A DNA stretch of 64,000 nt from Mesotaenium endlicherianum (Eukaryota > Streptophyta > Zygnematophyceae > Zygnematales > Mesotaeniaceae), in the NCBI GenBank assembly GCA_009602735.1, contig WELA01009192.1, positions 168,617-232,616 of the forward strand, written 5' to 3'. How positions within the stretch are numbered: the first letter of the stretch is position 1; every line of letters begins with the position of its first letter. The notes beneath the pieces are model-generated. The model did not search any database, was not told the DNA's origin, and saw only the letters and a program-made list of their open reading frames with translations. Made by a program: the position numbers and the translations under genes. Shown here piece by piece: positions 1 through 11,034 of the stretch.

Positions 1-456
1 GGGGGGGTATAAGTTTGCCTTCCTAGCTGCTCTGGTGATTCAGCGCTCCCAACCCTGTGCTGCATTTAATACAAGTTAGAAGTGCATCTGATTGTACTGC
101 CTTCGTGCTCTTCAGTAGCAAAGGTGGGGAGGTAGGGCAGACTTGCAGCTGATTCAACAATGCACAGGGGCAGCTAAGCGTCGTTCTGAATGTCTGAAAA
201 GGCTTGACTTGGCTTGGCTTGGCTTGGCTTGGGGCTCGCCTCTGATTAATAGCTGTCTCTAACCATCCGCTACCCAATCAGAAATGACTTCTGAGCAGTG
301 GCTGCTACGTAAGTGTCGGCTGAACATGTCATAAACATGCACTCAGGCCCCAAGGGTGATCCCAGTGACAGCTCTCTGAGCCCATGAGAGCCTTGGAGAG
401 TCCTCAGGGTGTGCGTCCGTCAACGGAGGCTTGCGCTTGTCATTGCATGTGCTCAG
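1..456. other. non-coding stretch ahead of the first visible exon
   Basis: I see no convincing coding exon here. In the frame of the following acidic exon there is a stop at 377-379 and no ATG before the exon, so this stretch is most likely intron or 5' flank of the PC-esterase gene. It begins with a G run at the window edge and holds a short tandem pentamer (GGCTT type) at about 201-233. Short frames on either strand lack any family signal. Confidence 0.5.
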
Positions 457-1376
457 CTCAAGTGGAGACGCGCAAGCTGCAAAGCTGCCCCTTCAGGAGG
501 AAGGAGGAGACCTGTCCATTCTGGGCGGCGAAGGCAGTGAGCCCTCTCAGAATGTGACGGAGCTTGGTAAGACGGTACATGAAAGCACCTTGGACGATAT
601 TGGCGGCCTTGGGGACGTGGACCCTCGGGGATTGGGCGCCTCCTCTTCTTTACAGGGGGGGGATGCAGAAGAGACAGGGAGCATCCGCACGCAGATCGAG
701 CACGAGGTGCAGCAGCAGCAGCAGCAGCACTTGGGGGAGGAGGAACAGGAGGAGCAGGAGCAGGAGGAGGAGGAGGGGGAGGGGGCTACTGCAACTCATA
801 GCTCCTCTGCCGACAGAGCCGCCCAAGATGCCCCCACGAGAAGTAGGCCCACTGCTGACGATGCTGAGGCTGAGGCTGACACCCTTGCTGGTGGCGGTGA
901 GGGGCGCAGCGCCGCCGGTGAGGCAGAGGAAGCAGACTCCAACACTGATAGTGCGCACGAGGTGGACAGCTCTCAGAGGATGCCCGTGGCTGGCGACGCC
1001 GAGGAGGAGGAGGAGGAGCAGGAGGAGCGGAAAGCAGCATCTTCAGAGGAGGCTGAGGATGAGGCTGCTGCTGCTGCTGGTGGTGGTGGTGGTGTGCGCA
1101 GCGTGAGGCATGCTGCAGCTGACCCTGCCACTGACACTGACGCAGAAGATAGGAACTTCAAAGAAGTGGAGGAGGAGGAGGAGAAGGGGGGCCTGGAAGC
1201 CGAGGAGGCGCCACGTGGTGGAGCAGCAGCAGGAGCAGGAGCAGGAGCAGGAGGAGAGGAGCAGCAGCAGCAACAGGAGGAGGAGGAGGTCTCTGAGGGG
1301 AGGCCACAAGAACCAGAGCACGGTGGTGGCGGGGAGCTGCCCCTGGCAGCAGCCGAAGGACGAGCAGGAGGAGGGG
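457..1376 (+). other. acidic Glu/Gln/Ala low-complexity exon of the PC-esterase gene
   Basis: About 300 residues rich in Glu, Gln, Ala and Gly, with no recognised domain. It ends at a GTAAGC donor in phase 1 that agrees with the acceptor at 1677-1678. The start could lie anywhere from 380 to 463, because several AG dinucleotides are possible. The opposite strand and other frames are also open for long stretches because of the repeated codons, so the chosen frame rests on the splice phase into module 1. Confidence 0.55.
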
Positions 1377-4300
1377 GTAAGCTCCAAAGGCTACACTACA
1401 ATTTGCCCCTTGAGAGAAGTAGATTGCTCACCTTCTGAGGCACCTCACCTCTGCCTGGCTGCCTCACGCTGTCCCCCTTCTGGTGACCGTAGCACAGACC
1501 GGCGGCTGGTTGGGATGTGCAAGTCCAGAAGGAAGGGGGCGCCCCAGCTTCATTATATGGATGTCCTGTGTTCATTTTGTAACATGCCCTGCACCTGTGC
1601 CCGCACCATAGAGGCGTGACAAAGCCAAGTGCCGGTGGGATGGGGTGGGGTGGGGTGGAGTGGAATGGGGAGGTGCAGCAGGGGAGGAAGAAGTAGAGAA
1701 TGAAAATGAGAGCGAGAGCGGGAGCGATGACAGGATACCCCGAGGAAGAGGACGAGCCGCAGGAGGAAGGCGGCAGCCGCAGCCGCAGCAGCAACAGGAG
1801 GAGGAGGGGGCTGCCGTGGGCGCAGCTCTGGCGTGCCTGGCCCGCGGCCACTGGGTGTTCAACGCCACCCCCAGGTGGCTGCCATGGAACGTTGTTGGTG
1901 ACCGTGGGGACGGCCCGGAGCAGCCCAACTATGAGTCGTGCGACGCTCGTTTTGCCAAATCGTGAGATGCTCCCCTCGGGCCCCCCCCTGGCCCTCTGCC
2001 GTTGTCAGCTGAGGCCCTTCTTCTCCTCCTTGTGCCCACAGCCATAGCAGCAGCAGCAGCAGGCGGCCAGGCGTGCAGTGCAGTAGTCGACCGCCAACAC
2101 ACAGCACGTGTATGTTCTGGATTTGGGGCAGAGGAGGTGTGATGGGCTCCCCTGATTTGGCCTCTCTCGCTCTGCCTGCCGCAGGACAGGAGGCGTGTAC
2201 GGGGACGCGGCGGAAAGGGCGCGTGGGGGGGGGCAGAAGCAGCGTTGGCGCGTGCGCAAGGCGCTGCTGTACCATTGGGTGCCCACGCCCCTCCCCAGCG
2301 CCCCCACGCCCGCCTGCCCCTTCCGCAACTTTGAGCGCTCCGCCTTCTGCAAGGCCATGGGCGGGCGCAACCTGGTGCTGGTGGGCGGCGCCGAGGAGCA
2401 GGGGCTGCACGACGCGCTGCTCAACCACCTGGTCACGCCTGAGATGGCTGAGATGGCGGGCGACCTCAGCGACGCCAGGTGTGCGGTCGCTGCTGCCGCT
2501 CTGCTCATTCGTTGCGGCATAGTCCCCCTTTGAGCCCTGTCCTCTGCCCCTGTGTGTGTGTGGGTGTGTGACTATGACGTCTTGGATGGGTGCTGGGGGG
2601 CGTCGGGTGGTGGGTGCGGGGCAGGGTGAAGGGGCCGGCGGCGACACCGTGTGCGGCCCGAGGCCACATGCTGTGCCCCGACGTGGAGTCCTTCAACATG
2701 CGCGTCGTTGTCTCCGGGTCCCAGGAGGAGGAGGAGGACGAGCAACAGCAGCAGCAGCAGCCGTGGATGGAGAAGCTGCAGCGGTGGCAGACGGGCGTGC
2801 TGCTCCTCAGCCGCTCTGCTGTCGCTCCTCGCATCTCTGCCGGTACAGCCCCTTCCTGTCGTCCCTTCCCCCCCCCCCCCGGGGCCTCCTTGTGGGCTTG
2901 GCCTGGCCCTAGAGCACGAGGCGGAGGAGAAGGGTGAGGGAGGGGGCTGACACTGGCCTGCTAGTTGTATCTGGGGGGGGAGGGGAGGGGGGGAAACAGC
3001 AGAGGATGTGGTGAGGGACGTGCGCTCCACTCTGGCGGCTCTGCGCCGGCTGTACCCCCACATGCTGGTCATCTGGCGCAACGAGGTGGCACCCCATGAG
3101 CGGTGCTGGGAGCACAGGAAGCCCCTGAAGGAGCGCGCGCCGGCGCCCACGTCCGTGGCCGCCCTCAACGCCGCGCTCCCCGCCCTCCTGCAAGTCTGCC
3201 ACTTGACCAGCCCCACTGCCACACCCCTCACGCTCCGCCCCCCACTCTCCTGAGGTAGATATCAGAGTGCCCAGGAGCATAACAGGTGGTCTTCTTTTGT
3301 TTTTTGGGGGGGGGGGATATTTTATATCAGGAGTATGGAGTGGTGTACATGGACGTGGACTCGCCCACCTCGCTGCGCCCCGACGGCCACCACATTCTGC
3401 CAAGTGGCAAGCGTGACTGCTCGCGCTACTGCATGCCGGGACCTCTGGACCACTGGGTGAGCCTGCTGTTCAACACACTTCTCATCGTCGACGACGTCCG
3501 CGCCAGCCAGCACACTCAGCAGCAGCAGCAGCTCCCTGCAGGCAAAGGACGCGGTGGGGAGGGAGAGGAGGACGACACAGGTGAGGGAGAAAGCAGGCCA
3601 TCTTCGTGGGAGATTGTGGACAGCCCCCCCAGGAGGAGCAGGAGGAGCAGGAGGAGGGGGAGCAGCGGCGCCCTCCTGGTAAGCCGCCTTCCCGCCAGCA
3701 GCAGCAGCAGCAGCAGTGCGGGCAGGAGGCACGGGAAGGGCAGCAGCGCGCTCGTTCCCAGGCGGCCCACCACGGGGGGCGCGAAGGGGAGGTTCTTCTC
3801 GCGTGAGTCGCAGCTTCAGCAGCAGCAGCAGGACGAGGAGGAGCAGGAACAGGAGCAGGAGGAGGAGGAGCCGCAGGAGAGCAGCAGCAGCAGGAGAGGG
3901 AGAGGGAGGGGGGGCAGGACCAGGCGTGGAGAGGGGGTGCTTGACCACGGGCTGTCCACCAGCTTAGTGCCCAGGAGGCAGGGTGCGGCTGCCCTGCCGC
4001 AGCTGGAGGAGGTGGAGAGAGAAGGGCAGGCAGGAGAAGATGTGGAAGACGGGCGCCAGACAAGGTTGCCAGACAAGGGCGCCGCTGGGAAGGCGGAAGA
4101 AGAAGAAGAAGAAGGAAGGCAAGGAGAAGGCAACGAAGCCCGTGAAAGCTCTGTTGCTCTTGGAAGAAACAAGGCATCCAGACCTGCTGCTGATGGTGCA
4201 GAGGAGTTGGAGGAGGGGGAGGCTGAACTGGAAGGTGAGGGCGGGCCCCTTGAAGCCGCGCTTTCCAAGGAGGAGGAGGTGGTGGAGGAGGAAGAAGAGC

Positions 4301-7300
4301 AGCAGTCTCCGGATGCTGGTGAGGGCGGCGAGGATGATGCCGCCCAGCCCCGGCACGGGGAGAGCAAGAGCTTGGTCCCAAAGCGGAGGAGGGAGAGGAG
4401 GGCGGGCCGCAGCGATGGGCCGGCTGAGACAGAGAAGCTGGCTGAGGAGCCCCAGGGGCGGCAGCAGCAGCAGCAGGAGGAGGAGGAGGGGGACGAGGGC
4501 AACAGGGAAGAGCGCTTCCTTCCGACAGGTGGCACTGCTGACTCCACTGAAGCTCAGATTGAAGAGAGTGACAAAGTAGGAGCAGCCGCAGCCGAGGAGA
4601 CAGACCAGCAGGGACGGGGTGAGGGCGAGGGCGAGGAGGAGGAGGAGACCATTCCTGAAGGCAACCGGGTGGGCGACAGGGAGTGGGAGCTGCTGCAAGA
4701 GCAGGCGAGCAGCGGGAAGGCAAAGGACGAGGAGGAGGAGTCCAGCACTGCGCCCCATCCCCCGTCCGATGCCAAAGTGGCTGGGGAGGAAGAGAGGGAG
4801 GAGGCGGTTGTACAGCACCCCGTCGACGCGGAGGGCAAGGACACCGCAAGCGAGGAGGAGGAGGAGCTCCTGGTGAAATCTGGTGAGGAGACGGAGTTTC
4901 AAGGAGGAGGACAAGGGAGAGGAGACACAGTAGAGAGGCAGCAACAGCAGCAGCAGGAGGAGGAACAGGAGGAGCAGGAGGTGAAGGAGCAGGAAACTAT
5001 CAGACAGAGTGGGGCGGAAGAGGAGAAGGAGGGGGAGCGTGGAGGACCAGGTGGCGGCATGGCAGGGGTGCAGGAGGAGCAGGCGGTGAAGGAGCAAAAA
5101 ACTATCAGAGAGAGTGGGGTGGATGGGGGGGAGGAGGAGCAGAAGGGAGCAGGAGGTGGCAAAGCAGAAGAACAGAAGGAGCAGGAGGCAGTGGAGGAAA
5201 CGCCACGAGCGGACACCTTGCCCTCTGTCCCTGGCAGTACTGGTGGCGGTGGCGGTGGCCTGGACCCTGAGAGCACCCGTGAAAGTGAGCCAGCCCACTT
5301 GGAGGAGGGACGCAGCACTGCCACTGCTCCCGCTCTTGCTCCGACTGATTTGAAGGAAGAGACAAGGGAGAGTGGGAGCAGCGTGGTGCCCCACGCTGCT
5401 ACCAACCTTTTCCCCGCGGACACTGCCGGAGGCAAGGACAGCGATAACCCCAAGAGCACGCCTGCGGGGGATACACTGAGTCCCATCAAGGGCGTGCCTG
5501 AGTCTGAGCCGGTGGAGGGGAGTAGCAGTAGTGGCAGGTCAGACACGGACAGTGCTGCTACTGATGCTGCAGGAGGAGAGGGTGTAGGTGCAAGCAGCAG
5601 CCCCCTGGCGTCAGCAGCAGCGCCAGCGTCAACAGGCGACGCATCTCTTCCCCCCCCTGCCGCTCAGAACAACGTCGACACTGCAAGCCTGTCGCCGTCA
5701 CTGGCTGTGGAGCCGGAGCCGGAGCCGGAGCCAGAGCCAGAGCCAGAGCCGAGGCCAGAGGCAGAGAGGAGCAGCAGTGAAGCGGCGCGGGAGGATGCGA
5801 GAGCCCACAGCAGCTCACAACAGCCCGAGCCCGCTGCAGAGAATGGGTCTGCCGCTCCAGTAACCGGTGGTCTATCTAGTGCACTGCCAGCTGTGATTGA
5901 GAAGGAACCAGCGTCGCAGCAGCAGCAACAGGTGGCGACACCAGTCGTTGCACAGGCATCCTCGGAATCCAAAAGGGCCCAGGAGCAGGAGCAGGAGCAG
6001 GACATCCAAGAGGCCGAGGCGGCGCAGCAGGAGGGGGAAAAGGGACTCCAGAAGGAGACGTCGGAGGCAGCTAAGGAGCCACTCAAGACCGAGGGTAAGC
6101 CCAAAAGCAACATTTCAGCAGCCGTTGGGGCTCCTGCGACGGCGCCTGTGGTGCAAAAGGAGGACGCGAAGGCAGGGGAGCAGAAGCCGAGCGGAGACAA
6201 GAATGCAATTGCGCCAGCTGTGTCGTCACCTGATGCGTCTTCACAGAAGGACGGTCTGCCTGCGGACCCTTCCACGACCAAGAAGGCCAAGGAAACGGCA
6301 GCGACGACGACTGCGCCACCGAGCAGTGGTGCTGGTTAGGCCTTGTCACCCCACTATCCTCCTATCTCCTTCTCCTTCTTCCTGCTGCTGCTGCTGCTAC
6401 TGCTGCTGCTAAGTCGGCGAATAGCATGCGTGGTGTGGTGGCAGACGCAGGGGGCAAGGCAGAGGCGCGCATACCGGGTTCGCGCGTGCGTGGAGAGCAG
6501 GCAGTAGCGCGGCTGGAGCGCGCGCTGCAGTGCCTGGCCAGCAGCGGCGACTGGGTGTTCAACTCCACCCCGCGCTGGCTGCCGTGGGACGTGAATCCGC
6601 TGGACCATGAGGAGCAGCCCAACTACCACTCGTGCGACATCCTCTTCTCGCAGCAGCAGTGAGCATGCTGCCTTCCTTGCCTGCGCCTCTTGCCTTCCGT
6701 AGAGTGCAGCTGCTGTACATGGTGGGTTTGAAAAGCGGGCACAGAGGGAGGGGGCAGAGCAAAAGAAGAGACCACAGAGTCTACCAGCGTTGGCCTGACT
6801 GCTGGTTGCTTGTCGGGGGGTGTGGGGTGAGCAGGGGAGGCGGCGGTGTGTGGGGCAGCGAGGCGGAGGCGGTGCGGCGCAGCAAGGACAGCAAGAAGGC
6901 GTGGCACGTGCGCCCGTCCCTGCTGTACGAGTGGCGCACGCCCGCCGCTGCAGGCTGCCCCTTCCAGCGGTTTGAGCGCGGCGCGTTCTGCCGGGCCGTG
7001 GGGAAGCGCAACATCGTGCTGGTGGGCGACTCCACGCAGCTGCAGCTCCACGACTCGCTGCTCAGCCACCTCGTCACCAGCGCCACCAGGGGCACCGCTG
7101 GGCCGCTTGGAGACGCCAGGTGAGGCTGCAGCTGCTCACTTGCCCACAGCAGCACTGGCAGAGGCAAGGGCTGCTTTGCGCTCTAGGTGGATGCATTTTG
7201 CTTTTCTTTCTCGTTCACTGCGTGGGCACTCTGGCTTGTCAGCACGGCAGCGCTTGCTTGCACCTGCACAGAGCTGAGGGAGTGACAGAGAGAAATGATA

Positions 7301-8638
7301 CTAATATGTACACACGTGGGTGGGAGGGGCGATGGTGGTGGTGGCCTCAGAGCCGGGAGCAGGGAGGGCCCCTGCTCCAGGCACGGGCACAAGCTGTGCG
7401 GCGACATTGTGGCGCCACATGGCTTCACCATGCGCGTTGTGAGGAACAACCTCCTGACGCCCGACTCAGCAGGCGGAGGGGGTGCCAACAACAAGTGGCT
7501 GTTCAAGCTGCGGGATTGGCACACAGACATTGTCATCCTCAATCGCGGCGCTGTCTTCCGCGAGAGTACGCACCCGCTCCCTCTCGCTTCTTGCTGCCGC
7601 TACTACCTTGTGGCTGACGGTGGGCATGTGTCTCGCTTGACGCCTCGCTCTGCCACCTCGCCTTTTCAATTCAGACCAATTTTTCTAATTGCAGCTCCAG
7701 GGTCGTTGTCACTCGAAGCTGCAGATGAGAGAGAAGCCGCCACTGTCGCTGCTGCTGCTGCTGCTGCTCATAGTGCTAGCAGCTTAAGGCTGACAAGTGT
7801 AGACTGCCGAATGGTGCTGGTTGGGGTGCGGGCGCATGTGCATGGATGCAGCCTCGGTGATGATGGAGCAGATGCGCACAACGCTCAGCCACCTCCGCCA
7901 GCAGCACCCGGAAGTGCTCGTCATCTGGCGCAACACGCCCCCCGGCCACACTGGCTGTAACAACATGAGCAAGCCTCTTGCGGCAAATCATAGCTCCCCA
8001 CTGGCACCTCCTGGGGACAAGCTTGCACGCTTGGCGGAACAGAACGAGCCCATGCGAGCTCTTGCTCAGGTAAGAGCAGTGCGCCTGATATGCCTGTCCT
8101 GTCGCAGCAGCCTGTGTCGTTCCCATTCGCGCTGTGGTCTTGCCTGCCTGTCCTTGCTCATTGGCTGTTTCTCTTGTCATTTTAGCCAATGTAGAGCTCG
8201 GCCCCCGTACAGCATTTTACTGCCTGGCCTTGTTGGCCATTGAGAATCAAAGTGGAAAGTAAGGGCTGATGGATCATGAAATGCCGTCTGTCATATCTAA
8301 GGGCTGATGGATCATGAAGTGCCGTCTGTCATGTCTGCCTCCATTTGTGCGTTGCGCGCTGCTGTGCCCTTACTACTCAATGGATGGCTACTTTTCTGCA
8401 GGAATTTGGTGTGGTGTACATGGATGTTGCCACACCAACAGCCCTCCGAGTAGATGGTCACCATCAAGCCCTTGATGGCTCTATGAGCTGTTTGGATTAT
8501 TGCGCACCTGGCCCTGTAGATCACTGGGTGTCATTATTGTATAACATTCTTCTCCTTACAGAGCAGCATACTATAGACAAGACCATGCCAGGTGGTGGTC
8601 GAAGTGCGCTGGCAAAAGAAAGTGGTGGCAGTTCATAA
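457..8638 (+). CDS. two-module PC-esterase (TBL-like) protein, 5' partial
   Basis: My exon model is <457(approx)-1376, 1679-1961, 2185-2478, 2625-2842, 3003-3193, 3331-6334, 6451-6658, 6835-7119, 7381-7565, 7852-8069 and 8402-8638, with stop TAA at 8636-8638, about 2,000 visible residues. All junctions are GT-AG and keep frame. The protein has an acidic Glu/Gln/Ala linker, PC-esterase module 1, a second linker of about 950 residues, then module 2. PC-esterases of the TBL/ESKIMO class are Golgi enzymes that O-acetylate wall polysaccharides; that role here is inferred from family only. Each module shows the opening GxWVFN..PRWLPW, the nucleophile region (VLVGDS in module 2), IWRN..PGH and the closing DGHH...YC.PGP.DHW. 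The start is not resolved: the first exon opens after an in-frame stop with no ATG. It could be two adjacent genes, but the phase agreement across 6334/6451 favours one. Confidence 0.75.
1679..3490 (+). other. PC-esterase module 1 (likely inactive)
   Basis: The module spans five exons with intron phases 2, 2, 1, 0 inside it, the same as module 2. Conserved parts in order: HWVFNATPRWLPW (exon 1679-1961), CPF.NFERSAFC and NLVLVGGAEEQ (2185-2478), LCPDVESFNMRV (2625-2842), MLVIWRNEVAPH (3003-3193), and VVYMDV...DGHH...YCMPGPLDHW (from 3331). At the site where the family has Gly-Asp-Ser, codons 2384-2392 read Gly-Gly-Ala, and the usual PGH after WRN reads APH. The DGHH signature at 3382-3393 is kept. 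I infer that the catalytic serine is lost and the module is non-enzymatic or regulatory. Confidence 0.7.
3491..6334 (+). other. giant acidic/Gln-rich linker between PC-esterase modules
   Basis: About 945 residues continuous with the last module 1 exon. It is dominated by Glu, Gln, Ser, Ala, Gly and Arg, with runs of Gln and Glu and a Pro-Glu dipeptide array near 5712-5755. No folded domain is recognisable. The frame stays open for 3 kb and ends at a cluster of GT donors (6326, 6329, 6335), all of which give the phase 1 exit expected from module 1. This is probably a disordered spacer. Long open frames on the minus strand over the same bases are a by-product of the codon repeats. Confidence 0.55.
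6451..8638 (+). other. PC-esterase module 2 (catalytic motifs present)
   Basis: Five exons: 6451-6658, 6835-7119, 7381-7565, 7852-8069 and 8402-8638. Conserved parts in order: DWVFNSTPRWLPW, CPFQRFERGAFC, NIVLVGDSTQLQLHDSL with Gly-Asp-Ser at 7025-7033, HKLCGD, VLVIWRNTPPGHTGC, VVYMDV, DGHH at 8453-8464, YCAPGPVDHWVSLLYN. In TBL proteins the DxxH usually sits in a DCxHWC context; here that position reads SCLDYC, so the Asp-Gly-His-His just before it may supply the Asp and His (inference). A short Ser/Gly-rich tail precedes the stop. Confidence 0.75.
8260..8335 (+). repeat. two-copy 38-bp tandem repeat in the last intron
   Basis: Two adjacent copies (8260-8297 and 8298-8335) beginning TAAGGGCTGATGG, differing at only a few positions. 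They sit in the intron ahead of the final PC-esterase exon, about 65 bp before its acceptor. No function is evident. Confidence 0.85.
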
Positions 8639-9200
8639 ACACCATTACAAGCATAAGGGGTGCTCACTTCGTCGTAATGTGTGCTCAGAACAGTGGAGAT
8701 TCTGAGATCACTTTTGTCTTTGTAGAAGGTGAGATGTCACGTATTTGTACCCATTTTTTTAATTAATCCTTTTTGAAGTTACAACTTAGCATATACGACT
8801 GATCTTTATCAGCAGTCAAGACCCCTTTCTATTCTCGCGAGTATTGGAAACCTCCAGTAATCGTCTTACAAAGGATTCACTGTGTGTGCACCCAAACATG
8901 TTAACCCAAACTTGTACATGAATAGCTATTGCACGCTGCTTGTGATGCTATTTCAACCGTGAAGGTCTAACATCATTGAAATACAGCTCTGCAAAGGACA
9001 TGCTTCAGTATACCGACCACCAAGAAGCACACGTGCCCCACTGTGAGGTCAAGCTGTCAACTCACCACATAATATATGCAGGCTAAATAATGTCTTACCC
9101 TCTACTTTCTAATATCTGCTACAATAGTATTGGGCCCAAAAGTACCTTAGAACAAGAACACAGCGACACCTCTTGGCTCGTAATTCCAAATTCTAACATA
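8639..9200. other. 3'-to-3' spacer between convergent genes
   Basis: AT-richer sequence between the PC-esterase stop and the stop of the minus-strand SRPBCC-like gene. It probably holds both 3' untranslated regions. I see no further gene. Confidence 0.6.
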
Positions 9201-11034
9201 TTACTCCCAGACATTCTTCTGGCCGGCTGCAGTAAGGGCTTCAATTTTTTTCTTGCTGCCCATGCATGCCATCTTGAAGTCAAAATAGTTCAGCTCTGCC
9301 TTCTGTACATCTTCAGGCACGCCCCTCTTGCCCTTATGATCTGCCCAAATCTCAATGTACACTTTGTCCCCCTCTTTTTTTACCTGCCAGACAGAAGGTA
9401 TGGATAACGTCAACAAAAGAATATTGTGGGGTCTACATCATTGTGCTGCTCGTGTGTGGATAACGAACTGGACATATGCTGACCTTTTCTTCTTGTTTCA
9501 GCATGTAATACACTCTTCTCACAACACCCCCAAGCTGTTCCCAAACAGTACCTCTTTGATAACCCTCTCCAACCTTCTCCTCAACCAATTGGTAAGTAAG
9601 CAGTCAGCCTAAGGTAATTAAGTGAGGCAGGTACTGAAGTCTCGGGGTTGGTCATAAAGCTAAGAGCACGAGTCTCCCCCCGTTCAGATTACAGAACTGT
9701 AAGGTGCCCTTTGTAAGCTAGTGGATCACAAAAGTGCAAAAACCAACAAAACTTTTGAACAAGATTATGTCTTTCACACCACTCCCAAGCGTGCAATGAA
9801 GTTTGTGCAGCACCATCTTCAGCCACACTAATGCTTTATATGTTCCACTCTATATCTGACAAGCATTCAGAGGGGTGAGGGCTTCTTATTGATTACTGTG
9901 TCTGGTCCTTAGCAGCTGATGTCTTTCTGCTGAAAAGAACCTGCACCTGTTCTTGTTAAACAATATAACGTTATTGTTGACAAGACTATCTGGACATTGT
10001 ACCTTATTGCAGATATGGTTCATCTTTTTTGGAGGAGCAGATACTAGATTGGTGGGAAGTTGGATAAGGGAGTTTCACATAGAGCTCACCTTGTTGTAGA
10101 TGTTCCCCTGAATTTCAGGATGATTGATCCACTCATATGTGACCAACTTTTCAGAATCGTTAATAGAGATCTTTTGATGGTTAACGTGATCAAAAGCTAC
10201 AAGCCTTCTCTCAACCCAGTCACATCCTTCACCTAGTATTTCACATTTCTTGACGCCTGGCATATGCCTGCCTGGAGCCTGTCAAGCATTAAGGAAGTAA
10301 CAACGTCAAGTAATTAGCCAGAAAGAAAAAACCTCATGTCCGCACCAAGCAAGTAGGAAGAAAAAGTCATAGTCACCTAAAGCATCACGTATGTGACCAT
10401 GTGATAAGCGACCAAGGGAACACCCATCTCATCGTCACTAGTGCAAAGACAGCTTTACTTAGCCCAACATGTTTTGTTGTATTTATAACAGCAACAAGCA
10501 CTGTACTACATGCCCTGGTATAACAAAACCCCGACTTTACAGACAGCAATTTCATGCAGAAACAAATACATTCCTTCTACATATACACCATTATTCGCTC
10601 AAAAGATTACTCTGCTAATGATAAACACAGATGAAGAAGCAGACTAGAGCCATGTATGACTGGCAGCTTGCAGCTAGAATCACCACACTTTTGTTCCTTA
10701 CTGACACTGTCACCTCCTTACCCTCCTTGCTGTCAGCACGCACACAGAATAGGAGCTTGCGCTGATTTTAGTTTCCAATGCTACAATGCTGGCTATATGA
10801 AGCAGATTTAGATGCGAATGCCCAGACATCGATCAAGAGTCTAAGCTGTATAATGTCGTCGTAAAGGTTCCTGCAATTAGCTGGGCGACATTTGACATTG
10901 CTCACCTTAATTTTGTCAATGAAGACAGACCAGGCCATCTCCTCAGTGGCGTTAACCGGTGCTTCATAAGAATACGGCCACCTCACCAAATCCGGGGAAG
11001 GCTTAGGTGGTGGTCCAGGAGGTGGCCCCGCCAT
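9201..11034 (-). CDS. SRPBCC/START-like small protein
   Basis: Four exons on the minus strand: 11034-10906, 10278-10090, 9579-9484 and 9383-9201, all phase 0 with GT-AG ends, giving 198 residues. The ATG at 11034-11032 opens with a Pro-rich start (MAGPPPGPPPKP). The core, EEMAWSVFIDKIKAPGRHMPG then CEILGEG..WVERRLVAFD then KLVTYEW, resembles the first helix and beta strands of SRPBCC (START/polyketide-cyclase-like) ligand-binding proteins, perhaps the DUF1857/AtaL-like branch. The last exon ends in a Lys-rich helical stretch. No signal peptide or membrane segment is seen. The exon 3 start is the least certain boundary. Family placement is by pattern only, and ligand and role are unknown. It faces away from the retroelement block and is convergent with the PC-esterase gene. 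Confidence 0.65.

Noticed and set aside
1638-1672. G-run cluster as a promoter G-quadruplex
   Set aside because: It lies just ahead of an acceptor supported by phase agreement, so it is treated as part of the splice-site pattern instead.
3964-5394. A 476-codon open frame on the minus strand opposite the PC-esterase linker
   Set aside because: Leu/Ser/Pro repeats produced by reading GAG/CAG-rich sequence backwards; no domain, no splice logic, and the plus frame is fixed by module phases.
9355-9612. A plus-strand frame ending near a strong GTAAGT donor-like site
   Set aside because: It lies over exons 3 and 4 of the minus-strand SRPBCC-like gene, which form a continuous protein in matching phases; the plus frame has no family resemblance.
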